DNA of 64,000 bases, taken from positions 62,001 to 126,000 of the forward strand of contig NZ_JAFEUV020000001.1 in the NCBI RefSeq assembly GCF_017355915.2. The letters are read 5' to 3'. The notes under the pieces are model-generated. The model saw only the letters and a program-made list of their open reading frames with translations. It was not told where the DNA came from and did not search any database. Shown here in pieces: positions 38,737 to 46,032 of the stretch. This DNA comes from Telluribacter roseus. GTDB taxonomy: Bacteria; Bacteroidota; Bacteroidia; Cytophagales; Spirosomataceae. The position numbers and the translations under genes were made by a program. The first letter of the stretch is position 1. Each line of letters opens with the position of its first letter.

Positions 38737-38850
38737 ATGGGAAAAGGTGATAAGAAAAGCAGAAAAGGAAAGTTGTGGAGAGGTACGTATGGCAACAAGA
38801 GACGACGCAAAAACAATAATAAGCCTAAGGGCAAAAGAGAGCCTAAATAA
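38737..38850 (+). CDS. Ribosomal protein THX
   Basis: A 37-residue, strongly basic product beginning MGKGDKKSRKGKLWRGTYG and ending KGKREPK is the small 30S protein THX, which sits in a cavity of the head of the small subunit. The GKGDKKSRKGK start is characteristic. It has its own promoter and terminator, so it is a free-standing gene. The coding frame is too short for usual gene callers. No doubt remains about the reading frame, since the promoter and terminator bracket it exactly. Confidence 0.92.
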   Translation: MGKGDKKSRKGKLWRGTYGNKRRRKNNNKPKGKREPK

Positions 38851-38855
38851 AGAAG

Positions 38856-38880
38856 GGGACCCGATAAGGGTCCCTTTTTT
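38856..38880 (+). terminator. Terminator of the THX gene
   Basis: GGGACCC and GGGTCCC flank GATAA, followed by T6, six bases after the stop. Confidence 0.85.
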
Positions 38881-38957
38881 GTTGGATGGCGGCGAGCTAA
38901 AATGGCTTGGTTATTGCTTGCGAAGCTTAGGGTATAGTAACTGAAAATATATTTAGG

Positions 38958-39965
38958 ATGAAAATAGGACACTCGCGGATACTGTTGTTGCTTCTTCTGA
39001 TAGGTATAGAGGTACAGGCGCAGCAGCTACCACAGAGTAGTTTGTTTTCGTTGAACCCGTTTCTGGTCAACCCGGCTTTTTCTGGCGTCAATGACTTCAC
39101 CGATGTTCGCCTAAGCTACCGCCGCCAGTGGCTCGGACTTGACGATGCCCCTTCAACTGCGTCCATGACGGCACACCTGCCCGTAGGGTACAGTCAAAAA
39201 GCTATTCACGGAGTACATTCACCCCGGTACGCGCATAATCAGGCCAGCTACAACCTGTCACCACCTGCCGGTACCTGGCGCTGGGGCGCTGGCGTGCAGT
39301 TCCTGAGCGATCAGGCCGGACCTACCTCTCGCCATATGGCTCTGGCTACCGGAGCCGCTCATGTAAGCCTGGGCAATCAGTGGCTGTTGTCGGCCGGGCT
39401 GGGGCTGGGAGCTCTCCAGTACACCCTTCGTTTCGATCGTATTCAGACCACGACTCCGGATCCACTGCTACCCGCCGGCAATGTTTCGCGGGTACGGCCG
39501 CTGGTGTCGGCCGGTATGCTCATTCGTCGCCAGAATTTCATGGCTGGAGCTTCGGTACTTGCCCCCAATGCTCCCAGACTTGATTATGCAACCTCCTCCG
39601 GATCGGTAGCTAACCGGATAGTACCCCATTACTACCTGACTACTTCCTATCGGATAGAGGTGGGGGATGAGGTGGCGGTGCTACCGCAGGTATGGATCAA
39701 GGCTGCCGGACCCGCTCCGGTATCTTTTGATGCCCAACTCCGGCTCCAGTACACCGATCGCCTGTGGGCGGGGGTACAGTACCGGCAGGGCGAGAGCCTG
39801 GGCGCGCAGCTGGGCCTGGCGCTATCCGACCTGCTCAGTGTAGGCTATGCCTATGAGTACCCTTACTCGATGGTGCGGCTCGCCACTACTGGTAGCCACG
39901 AGCTCATGCTGGCCTTCAGATTCAACAACCGCGGGTACATCTACAACCCGCCGATGGGCTGGTAG
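38958..39965 (+). CDS. PorP/SprF family type IX secretion membrane protein
   Basis: The 335-residue protein has a signal peptide ending VQAQ and a beta-barrel-like body starting SSLFSLNPFLVNPAFSGV, the hallmark start of PorP/SprF family members (LNPAYAG-type motif). These outer-membrane proteins anchor or support type IX secreted proteins and gliding adhesins. There is a PorQ gene elsewhere in the window, but no neighbouring SprB-like adhesin, with which SprF proteins are often paired. The ending YNPPMGW follows the last strand. Confidence 0.88.
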   Translation: MKIGHSRILLLLLLIGIEVQAQQLPQSSLFSLNPFLVNPAFSGVNDFTDVRLSYRRQWLGLDDAPSTASMTAHLPVGYSQKAIHGVHSPRYAHNQASYNLSPPAGTWRWGAGVQFLSDQAGPTSRHMALATGAAHVSLGNQWLLSAGLGLGALQYTLRFDRIQTTTPDPLLPAGNVSRVRPLVSAGMLIRRQNFMAGASVLAPNAPRLDYATSSGSVANRIVPHYYLTTSYRIEVGDEVAVLPQVWIKAAGPAPVSFDAQLRLQYTDRLWAGVQYRQGESLGAQLGLALSDLLSVGYAYEYPYSMVRLATTGSHELMLAFRFNNRGYIYNPPMGW

Positions 39966-40047
39966 GTAAGCCTCCCGGTTATTATAAAGGTACCTGTCCG
40001 GTATAATTTTGTATTATTGTAGTTACTGGACAACCCCCACCCCACGA

Positions 40048-41244
40048 ATGGATACTTCTTTACTGATTATAATGCTGAGTAGCTCCGTACTGATTTCGTA
40101 CGGATTTGACCTGGTGAGCAGTCGTACCAAATTACCCTCCGTAGTATTACTTCTGGCTACCGGTGTGGCCATCCGGCAGGCAACCGACTACCTGGGAGTG
40201 GCCATTCCCTATGTCAACGTGATACTTCCTACCCTGGGTACCCTGGGGCTGATCCTGATTGTACTCGAGGGAGGGCTTGATCTGGAGCTGAGCGGCGGTA
40301 AGCACAAGTTTATACTGCGTACGCTGGCGGCTGCACTACTGGGGATACTGCTGTGTATGTTTGCCATAGCCGGTATATTCTACATCCTGCTGGGGGATAG
40401 TTTTTATAATGCCATGGTAACGGCTACGCCCTTTGCGGTGATCAGTAGTGCAGTAGCTATTCCGAGCGTGAGAGGGCTCGACACCATGCGGCGTGAATTT
40501 GTGGTGTATGAGTCGTCGCTGTCGGATATACTGGGGCTTATGCTGTTCAATATCCTGGTAATACCGTCCGGATCGGGCTGGGATACGGCGCTGCAGTTTG
40601 TTTACAGTACAGTACTGGTGATTGTTATTTCGGTTATATGCTGTTTTGTACTGCTGTACCTGATTAGCCGTATTACGCACCACGTCAAGTACCTCCCCAT
40701 CATTTCTGCGTTGTTTATCGTATACGCGGTCGGGAAAATGTACCACCTGTCGTCCCTGCTGGCCATACTGGTATTCGGACTTTTCATTAATAATACCGAG
40801 CTGTTTGTGCGGGGGCGGCTGAAAGATTACCTTAAGAATGATCTTTTTGAGCATGAACTGCAGCAGTTCAAGCACCTGACGGCCGAGAGCGCCTTTGTCA
40901 TCCGCACATTCTTCTTCCTGATATTTGGATACGCGACCAACATCTCCGAGCTGGCCGACATCGACGCCTGGATTGTCAGTATCCTGCTGCTCCTGTCCAT
41001 CATAGGTACCCGTTACATCTCCCTCAAAGCCACGCTGAAAGGCGACCTCAAGCCCATACTGTACGTAGCTCCCCGGGGGCTGGTGACGGTACTGTTGTTC
41101 CTAAGTATTCCCCCGCAGTACCTGGTAGTGGGTTTCAGAGACGGTATCCTAATGCTAACCGTCATACTTACGTCGCTGGTGATGATGGTGGCGGTAGTGA
41201 GCTACCGGCAGCGCCACGAGGAGGGGTCAGAAAATATACCTTAG
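40048..41244 (+). CDS. Cation:proton antiporter
   Basis: The 398-residue protein has about twelve transmembrane segments; motif GLDLELSGGKHKFIL and the helix VISSAVAIPSV resemble the ion-path helices of CPA-type Na+/H+ exchangers. It has no C-terminal TrkA domain. It probably exchanges sodium or potassium for protons at the inner membrane. The ATG at 40048 is preferred to a start 13 codons upstream. The last 18 bases overlap the end of the convergent small gene. Confidence 0.85.
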   Translation: MDTSLLIIMLSSSVLISYGFDLVSSRTKLPSVVLLLATGVAIRQATDYLGVAIPYVNVILPTLGTLGLILIVLEGGLDLELSGGKHKFILRTLAAALLGILLCMFAIAGIFYILLGDSFYNAMVTATPFAVISSAVAIPSVRGLDTMRREFVVYESSLSDILGLMLFNILVIPSGSGWDTALQFVYSTVLVIVISVICCFVLLYLISRITHHVKYLPIISALFIVYAVGKMYHLSSLLAILVFGLFINNTELFVRGRLKDYLKNDLFEHELQQFKHLTAESAFVIRTFFFLIFGYATNISELADIDAWIVSILLLLSIIGTRYISLKATLKGDLKPILYVAPRGLVTVLLFLSIPPQYLVVGFRDGILMLTVILTSLVMMVAVVSYRQRHEEGSENIP

Positions 41245-41553
41245 GAACGCCCAGAAAGGCCGCTTGCGGAGGTAGTCTGGTCTTCGCTCGTTTGTGAAGG
41301 CTTCCCGCTCAAAAGATATAAATCGGTAGGCGAGGTGGTGGTTGCGGAAATATAACAGCAGAATGAGATACTCGAGTACATACCAGATATAGAAAGGAAT
41401 AATGAGCATCTCCAGTTGCTGCCGAAGGTGAATCCGCTCATGGTTGATCAGTGTAGGAGTACATTTTCGGCGTCTTACCAGAATGAGCGGAAAAAGAGCC
41501 ATGCCTTCTACCCAAAGAAAAGGTATGTGCAGTATAAAACCTCGTAACTTCAT
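41227..41553 (-). CDS. Small membrane protein with an HExxH motif
   Basis: The 108-residue protein has hydrophobic segments at about 5-25 and 48-68 and, between them, LINHERIHLRQQLEML with HERIH at residues 38-42. HExxH is the zinc-binding core of gluzincins and M48/M56 peptidases, with the helix placed at a membrane segment. A third ligand is not obvious, so activity is uncertain. A basic tail (KRPFWAFLRYIF) ends it. It overlaps the antiporter gene tail-to-tail. I do not recognise a named family. Confidence 0.65.
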   Translation of the reverse strand: MKLRGFILHIPFLWVEGMALFPLILVRRRKCTPTLINHERIHLRQQLEMLIIPFYIWYVLEYLILLLYFRNHHLAYRFISFEREAFTNERRPDYLRKRPFWAFLRYIF

Positions 41554-41813
41554 CTCGCGGATTGTGTCTTAGTTGTACCTAACAGCTAACATCTGTCGGC
41601 TAAAGTTATAATTCTATACCACGTCCTGTTATTTCCGGGCCAGTCCCCTCATATAGCGGACATGTACCTGCCCGGTTTGTAATCTGGAAATGGGCACTCC
41701 CCGTATCAGTAAAGGTAGCTATTGTATCTCTTTGTATGGATGATCCCAGATTAAGTACTGCGTCTGATAGTCAATACTACCTCTGCTTCCATACCACCAA
41801 ACCCCAAGCTGAT

Positions 41814-42521
41814 ATGAAACACCTTGTTTATGTGATGAGCGTACTCCTCTGCCTAACGGGAGTACCTGCCCTGGCCCAGGAACCGGCCAATGCCAATGAG
41901 GTAGTTGAGAAGTACCTTACAGCCATCGGAGGACGTACCAGGCTTAAGGCTATTCAGGATATTACGACCACTGCTACGGCCGACATGCAGGGACGAACCA
42001 TGGAAATGGAGGCCAAGTACAAGATGCCCAACAAGTTCAGGCAGGCCAGCTATGTGATGGGCAACGAGATGGGTGGTACCGTGTATGATGGTAACAAACT
42101 TTTGCGTAACATGCGGGGTCAGGAGCAGGTAAAAGAAGGAAAGGAGGCCTTTCAGGAGTACCTGCAGAACCACCCCTTTCCGGAGCTGTATTACGACTCA
42201 CTGGGCGTAGAGAAAAAGCTGGTGGGCAAAGAATCCGTAGATGGCAGGGATGCTTATAAGGTAGAGTACACGGCCGGCGGACGTACCTGGCAGGATTACT
42301 TTGATGTAAGCTCTGGATTGAAAGTGAGACGTACGGCTACCGTAGAAACTCCACGGGGCAAGTCAGACGTAGCGATCACGTATGAGGACTATAAAGAGGT
42401 CAATGGAATCAAGTACCCCTTTAAGCGTAGTCAGAAGTCAGGCCAGTTTGAAATGGTTATGGAGACCCAGTCAATCAAGATCAACAAGGGAATTGATGAC
42501 AAGCAGTTCCGAATCAAATAA
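41814..42521 (+). CDS. LolA-like outer-membrane lipoprotein-sorting/ carrier protein
   Basis: The 235-residue product has a signal peptide (MKHLVYVMSVLLCLTGVPALAQ) and begins the mature part with EVVEKYLTAIGGRTRLKAIQ, as in LolA/LolB-fold peripheral proteins of Bacteroidota. The rest alternates strands (MEMEAKYKMPNKFRQ, KVEYTAGGRTWQDYF). It may bind lipid or lipoprotein in the periplasm. A 26-codon N-terminal extension is rejected because the signal peptide begins at 41814. It ends at a terminator shared with greA. Confidence 0.8.
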   Translation: MKHLVYVMSVLLCLTGVPALAQEPANANEVVEKYLTAIGGRTRLKAIQDITTTATADMQGRTMEMEAKYKMPNKFRQASYVMGNEMGGTVYDGNKLLRNMRGQEQVKEGKEAFQEYLQNHPFPELYYDSLGVEKKLVGKESVDGRDAYKVEYTAGGRTWQDYFDVSSGLKVRRTATVETPRGKSDVAITYEDYKEVNGIKYPFKRSQKSGQFEMVMETQSIKINKGIDDKQFRIK

Positions 42522-42548
42522 GCCGTACGGGTCCACTTTATACTAGAA

Positions 42549-42573
42549 GAGGCCGGCACATGGTGCCGGCCTC
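42549..42573. terminator. Terminator between the LolA-like gene and greA
   Basis: GAGGCCGGCAC pairs with GTGCCGGCCTC around ATG; the T tract is weak on both sides. Confidence 0.7.
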
Positions 42574-42600
42574 TATGCTTGTAAGGCTTTTAGTAAGGGT

Positions 42601-43074
42601 TTATCGGGTAATATCAAGTACCTCAAACTCCATCATGCCGGCGGGTACCTGTATCGTGGCTACTTCGCCTACTTTCTTACCCAGGAGGCCTTTGCCAATG
42701 GGAGAGCCCACCGATATCTTACCCAGCTTCAGGTCGGCTTCTTCTTCGGATACCAGGGTGTAGCTGATCTCGGCTCCGTTGCGACGGTTCTTTATCTTCA
42801 CCGTTGAAAGCACGGCTACCTGTGAAGTGTCAATAGAAGACTCATCAATCACCCGGGCGTTGGACAGGATTTCTTCCAGCTTGGCGATCTTCATTTCGAG
42901 CATACCCTGAGCATCCTTGGCGGCATCGTACTCCGCATTCTCGCTCAAGTCACCCTTATCACGGGCTTCGGCTATTTGCCGGGCTATTTCGGAGCGACCT
43001 TTGGTCTTCATGTCGTTGAGCTCAGCTTTCAACTTATTAAGACCTTCCTCCGTGTAGTAAGAAATTTTTCCCAT
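42601..43074 (-). CDS. greA: Transcription elongation factor GreA
   Basis: The 157-residue protein rescues backtracked RNA polymerase by stimulating RNA cleavage. The N-terminal coiled coil (EGLNKLKAELNDMKTKGRSEIARQIAEARDKGDLSENAEYDAAKD) carries the acidic tip DLSENAEYDAAK that coordinates Mg2+, and the C-terminal domain (ISVGSPIGKGLLGKKVGEVATI) is intact. The start ATG at 43074 is in a long AT-rich leader. An intrinsic terminator and a short transcription unit lie between the upstream promoter and greA (see separate entries). Confidence 0.97.
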   Translation of the reverse strand: MGKISYYTEEGLNKLKAELNDMKTKGRSEIARQIAEARDKGDLSENAEYDAAKDAQGMLEMKIAKLEEILSNARVIDESSIDTSQVAVLSTVKIKNRRNGAEISYTLVSEEEADLKLGKISVGSPIGKGLLGKKVGEVATIQVPAGMMEFEVLDITR

Positions 43075-43133
43075 GGGTCAGATATTCTTTTATAATTTCT
43101 TGTTGGTTTAGATTTCAGGGGGACTAAAAAAAC

Positions 43134-43159
43134 AAAAAAGAACGGCTGCCGACCGTTCT
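43134..43159 (-). terminator. Intrinsic terminator upstream of greA, minus strand
   Basis: On the minus strand AGAACGG and CCGTTCT flank TCGGCAG and are followed by T6. A second stem (43158-43182, CUACGAG with CUUGUAG) shares two bases with it. Confidence 0.85.
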
Positions 43160-43191
43160 ACAAGAGTAATTGTACCTCGTAGGTGCGCCTG

Positions 43192-43236
43192 TCAAGGCTC
43201 TTTGGTTCGGTTGCCGTATCGGAAAATTTGCTTCAT
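43192..43236 (-). CDS. 14-residue ORF upstream of greA
   Basis: The ORF encodes MKQIFRYGNRTKEP. Its ATG is about 12 bases past the predicted start of transcription. The stop UGA follows CCU; a +1 shift at CCU-UGA-C would read on as DRRTYEVQLLL and stop at UAG exactly where the terminator stem begins. No family is recognised. The peptide could be a leader, a real tiny protein, or an accident within a noncoding RNA. Confidence 0.35.
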   Translation of the reverse strand: MKQIFRYGNRTKEP

Positions 43237-43253
43237 AGTCCCAGTAAGGATGA

Positions 43254-43284
43254 CAAAAATAGCAATATTTGTGAATCCTAACAA
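43254..43284 (-). promoter_or_regulatory. Promoter on the minus strand upstream of greA
   Basis: On the minus strand TTG (43282-43284) and TATTTTTG (43254-43261) are separated by 20 bases, the same geometry as the THX promoter at 38664-38694. Confidence 0.65.
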
Positions 43285-43311
43285 GTACAATTTATTAAAT
43301 GACGTATTACC

Positions 43312-44238
43312 ATGGCAGCACCCCTACGAATCATTTTCATGGGTACACCCGATTTTGCAGTGCCTAGTCTGCGGGCTCTGGTGGAACATAATCATCATGT
43401 AGTAGCGGTTATTACTGCGCCTGACCGACCCTCAGGTCGGGGCCTCAAACTGACTCCTTCTCCCGTAAAACAATATGCCGTCGAACAGGGTATTGCGGTA
43501 CTTCAGCCCGAGAAGCTGAAAGATCCGGCGTTCCTGGAGCAACTGCGGGAGTTGCGGGCCGACCTGCAGATCGTGGTGGCCTTCCGGATGCTCCCCGAGG
43601 TAGTGTGGGCCATGCCTCCGCGGGGTACTTTCAACCTGCACGCCTCGCTGCTGCCCCAGTACCGGGGAGCCGCACCGATCAATTGGGCCATCATCAACGG
43701 CGAAACCGAAACAGGAGTAACTACCTTCTTTTTAGAGAAAGAGATTGATACGGGCAAGATTATATTTCAGGAGAAAGAGGCCATCTCACCCGACGATACC
43801 GCCGGTACCCTGTACGAGCGCCTGATGCACAAAGGGGCGGAGCTTGTTGTGCGTACCGTAGAGGCTATTGCCGAGGGCAACTACCCCCAGGAGCCGCAGC
43901 CTGAGGGGGCTGAGCTCAAAGCCGCTCCCAAGATATTCAAAGAAACCTGTGAGATAGACTGGAACCGTACGACTGGTGAAATCAGAAACTTTGTGCGGGG
44001 ACTGGCCCCTTATCCCGCCGCCTGGACCTCCCTGAACGGAAGCTTCTGTAAAATATTTTCTGTTAGCCGAGCTGAACATGATAGTACGAATGGGCAACCG
44101 GGAGAGTACTATACTGATAATAAGAAGTACCTGTATATGCGGGCTGCTGATGGATGGTTGTCTATAGACGAGCTACAGCTGGAGGGCAAGCGGCGCATGA
44201 GTACCGAAGAGCTGCTGCGGGGTATGAAGTTCAGCTGA
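43312..44238 (+). CDS. fmt: Methionyl-tRNA formyltransferase
   Basis: The 308-residue enzyme formylates initiator Met-tRNA. The N-terminus RIIFMGTPDFAVPSLRAL, the folate-binding FNLHASLLPQYRGAAPINWAI with catalytic Asn and His, and the ETGVTTF and DTG motifs are intact, and the C-terminal OB fold (IRNFVRGLAPYPAAWT) is complete. It opens a co-directional set with folA and an esterase (61 and 39 base gaps). Confidence 0.97.
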   Translation: MAAPLRIIFMGTPDFAVPSLRALVEHNHHVVAVITAPDRPSGRGLKLTPSPVKQYAVEQGIAVLQPEKLKDPAFLEQLRELRADLQIVVAFRMLPEVVWAMPPRGTFNLHASLLPQYRGAAPINWAIINGETETGVTTFFLEKEIDTGKIIFQEKEAISPDDTAGTLYERLMHKGAELVVRTVEAIAEGNYPQEPQPEGAELKAAPKIFKETCEIDWNRTTGEIRNFVRGLAPYPAAWTSLNGSFCKIFSVSRAEHDSTNGQPGEYYTDNKKYLYMRAADGWLSIDELQLEGKRRMSTEELLRGMKFS

Positions 44239-44299
44239 TTAGCAAGCCAATACCTGTCTGTTGATGGCTTTGATGTTATACATTTTAATTTAGAGGTTA

Positions 44300-44809
44300 A
44301 TGATTGTTTCTTTTATAGTGGCGGTGTCAGAAAATGGGGTAATAGGTACTGATAATCAGTTGCCCTGGCGACTACCCGACGACCTGAAACGGTTTAAGCG
44401 CCTGACCATGGGAAGCCCGATGATCATGGGCCGCAAAACCTATGATTCGATCGGGAAGCCACTACCCGGCCGCACGACTATTATTCTCACCCGCAGCAGG
44501 GATTATCAGGCCGAAGGGGTAGAAGTGGTACATTCGCTCGATGATGCGCTGAAATTGGCAAGATCTTTGAGTAAAGAAGAAGTGTTCGTCATTGGAGGAG
44601 GAGAGATCTTCAATCAGGCCATGGCACTGGCTGGTCGAATCTACCTGACCCAGGTACTTACCCACATCGAGGGAGACACCTTTTTTACCATACCAAATCC
44701 GGAGCAATGGAATGAAACGTATCGTGAGTTTCACTCTGCCGATGAAAGACATGATTATTCCTTCATTTTTTTGGATTTGGAACGTAAAAATCTTCCTGCG
44801 ACGTTATAA
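44300..44809 (+). CDS. folA: Dihydrofolate reductase
   Basis: The 169-residue enzyme reduces dihydrofolate with NADPH. MIVSFIVAVSENGVIGTDNQLPWRLPDDLKRFK includes the substrate loop with the catalytic Asp at the family position, and IMGRKTYDSIGKPLPGR and VIGGGEIFNQAM are the NADPH and folate blocks. Its position after fmt links tetrahydrofolate supply to initiator tRNA formylation. Confidence 0.97.
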   Translation: MIVSFIVAVSENGVIGTDNQLPWRLPDDLKRFKRLTMGSPMIMGRKTYDSIGKPLPGRTTIILTRSRDYQAEGVEVVHSLDDALKLARSLSKEEVFVIGGGEIFNQAMALAGRIYLTQVLTHIEGDTFFTIPNPEQWNETYREFHSADERHDYSFIFLDLERKNLPATL

Positions 44810-44848
44810 TTATATAATTATACCCTATCTGTGAGAGAGAGTAATGCT

Positions 44849-45952
44849 ATGAGTACTAAATGTAATACACTGCTTGATACGCTAAGTCTTGAGCTGACTA
44901 CCCCTATTGTAGATGACCGTCCTGTATATATAACCGGTAATTTTTGTAACTGGGCTCCTGGGGATGAGAAGTTTATGATGCAGAGAGTCGCTGCGGGACG
45001 TTATATATTTCATTTTGCAAAAGAGGAGGTTTTACCATCTGTAGTCGAGTATAAGTATACCCGTGGTAGCTGGGATCAGGTGGAGCTGGATACGAATGGA
45101 AATCCGTCCGTTAACCGGGTTACCGATAAGAAAAAGGGATGGCTGCAGGACTTTGTGCCTCGTTGGGGAGCTAATAAAGCCGTAACCCCTACCGATTACA
45201 GTCCGATTGTAGAAGTACTGGCCGATGATTTTGCCGGTTCCAAGCCTCAGGCACGTCGCCGTATCCGGGTGATTCTGCCTTACAACTACTTTGCCGATAC
45301 CAACCGTCGCTATCCTGTTATGTACATCAGCGATGCGCATAACCTGTTTGGAGAAGATCTGACACAGAGTGTCTCGACGGTTGAGCGTAAGATGAAGGAG
45401 CTGGCCTCTCGTGGCAAGGGAGATATCATCATAGTAACGATCGATAACCTGGATTCGGAGCAGGTACATGAGTTTTCGCCCTATGATAATCCTGGTCTGG
45501 GAAAAGGGCAGGGAACTATGCTCCTACGGTTCCTGATGAATACCCTCAAGCCGAAGATCGACTCCCTGTATCGTACCCTCTCCGACCGCAAGAATACCGG
45601 TATTGGTGGTAGCGCGATGGGTGGTTTGCTGAGCGCCTACGCTGGTGTCATGTACCCTGATATTTTTGGCCGTTTAATGATATTTTCGCCCTCGCTGTGG
45701 GTATCCGAAAAGATATTCTATGATGCCTTCCATTTCTTTGAGCCGTATCCGACCCGGGTATATCTGTACGCCGGAGAGGAAGGTGAAGAAGAAGAGGTAC
45801 CCTCTGTAAAGCGCCTCAGCGATACACTGGTACAGCAGGGATACGGCTACAAGCACGTACAGGTGACGCTTACAATGGACAAAGAAGGCGATGACCGTGA
45901 GCGCTGGGCTGAACAATTTCCCAAAGCCCTCGAGTGGTTGTACTTCGAATAG
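44849..45952 (+). CDS. Esterase-D-like alpha/beta hydrolase with N-terminal E-set domain
   Basis: The 367-residue protein joins an immunoglobulin-like E-set domain (about 1-100, with VYITGNFCNWAPGDEKFMMQ reminiscent of starch-binding or CBM48-like modules) to an esterase-D-type hydrolase. The nucleophile motif is GIGGSAMGGLLSAY, with Ser in GGSAMGG; YPVMYISDAHNLFG is the family start of the hydrolase fold. The ATG at 44849 is preferred over a GTG at 44831. No signal peptide is visible, which is unusual for this family. It may release ferulate, acetate or iron-chelated esters; the substrate is not evident. Confidence 0.8.
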   Translation: MSTKCNTLLDTLSLELTTPIVDDRPVYITGNFCNWAPGDEKFMMQRVAAGRYIFHFAKEEVLPSVVEYKYTRGSWDQVELDTNGNPSVNRVTDKKKGWLQDFVPRWGANKAVTPTDYSPIVEVLADDFAGSKPQARRRIRVILPYNYFADTNRRYPVMYISDAHNLFGEDLTQSVSTVERKMKELASRGKGDIIIVTIDNLDSEQVHEFSPYDNPGLGKGQGTMLLRFLMNTLKPKIDSLYRTLSDRKNTGIGGSAMGGLLSAYAGVMYPDIFGRLMIFSPSLWVSEKIFYDAFHFFEPYPTRVYLYAGEEGEEEEVPSVKRLSDTLVQQGYGYKHVQVTLTMDKEGDDRERWAEQFPKALEWLYFE

Positions 45953-45976
45953 TAAATACTGATCTACTTAATAAAT

Positions 45977-46000
45977 AAAGCCCCGCTTCTGCGGGGCTTT
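45977..46000. terminator. Bidirectional terminator between esterase and hslU
   Basis: AAAGCCCCGC and GCGGGGCTTT flank TTCT, followed by CTTTATT and preceded by AATAAATAAAG. Confidence 0.85.
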
Positions 46001-46032
46001 CTTTATTAGTACCTTTATGATATGAATCGATC

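Larger units (their letters stand above)
43134..43250 (-). ncRNA. Short transcript unit upstream of greA (candidate sRNA or leader)
   Basis: A promoter at 43254-43284 and the terminator at 43134-43159 define an RNA of about 115 bases on the minus strand. Within it are a 14-codon ORF and two hairpins. It could be an independent sRNA, a leader attenuating greA, or an mRNA of a tiny protein. The 5' end is estimated from the promoter. Confidence 0.5.
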
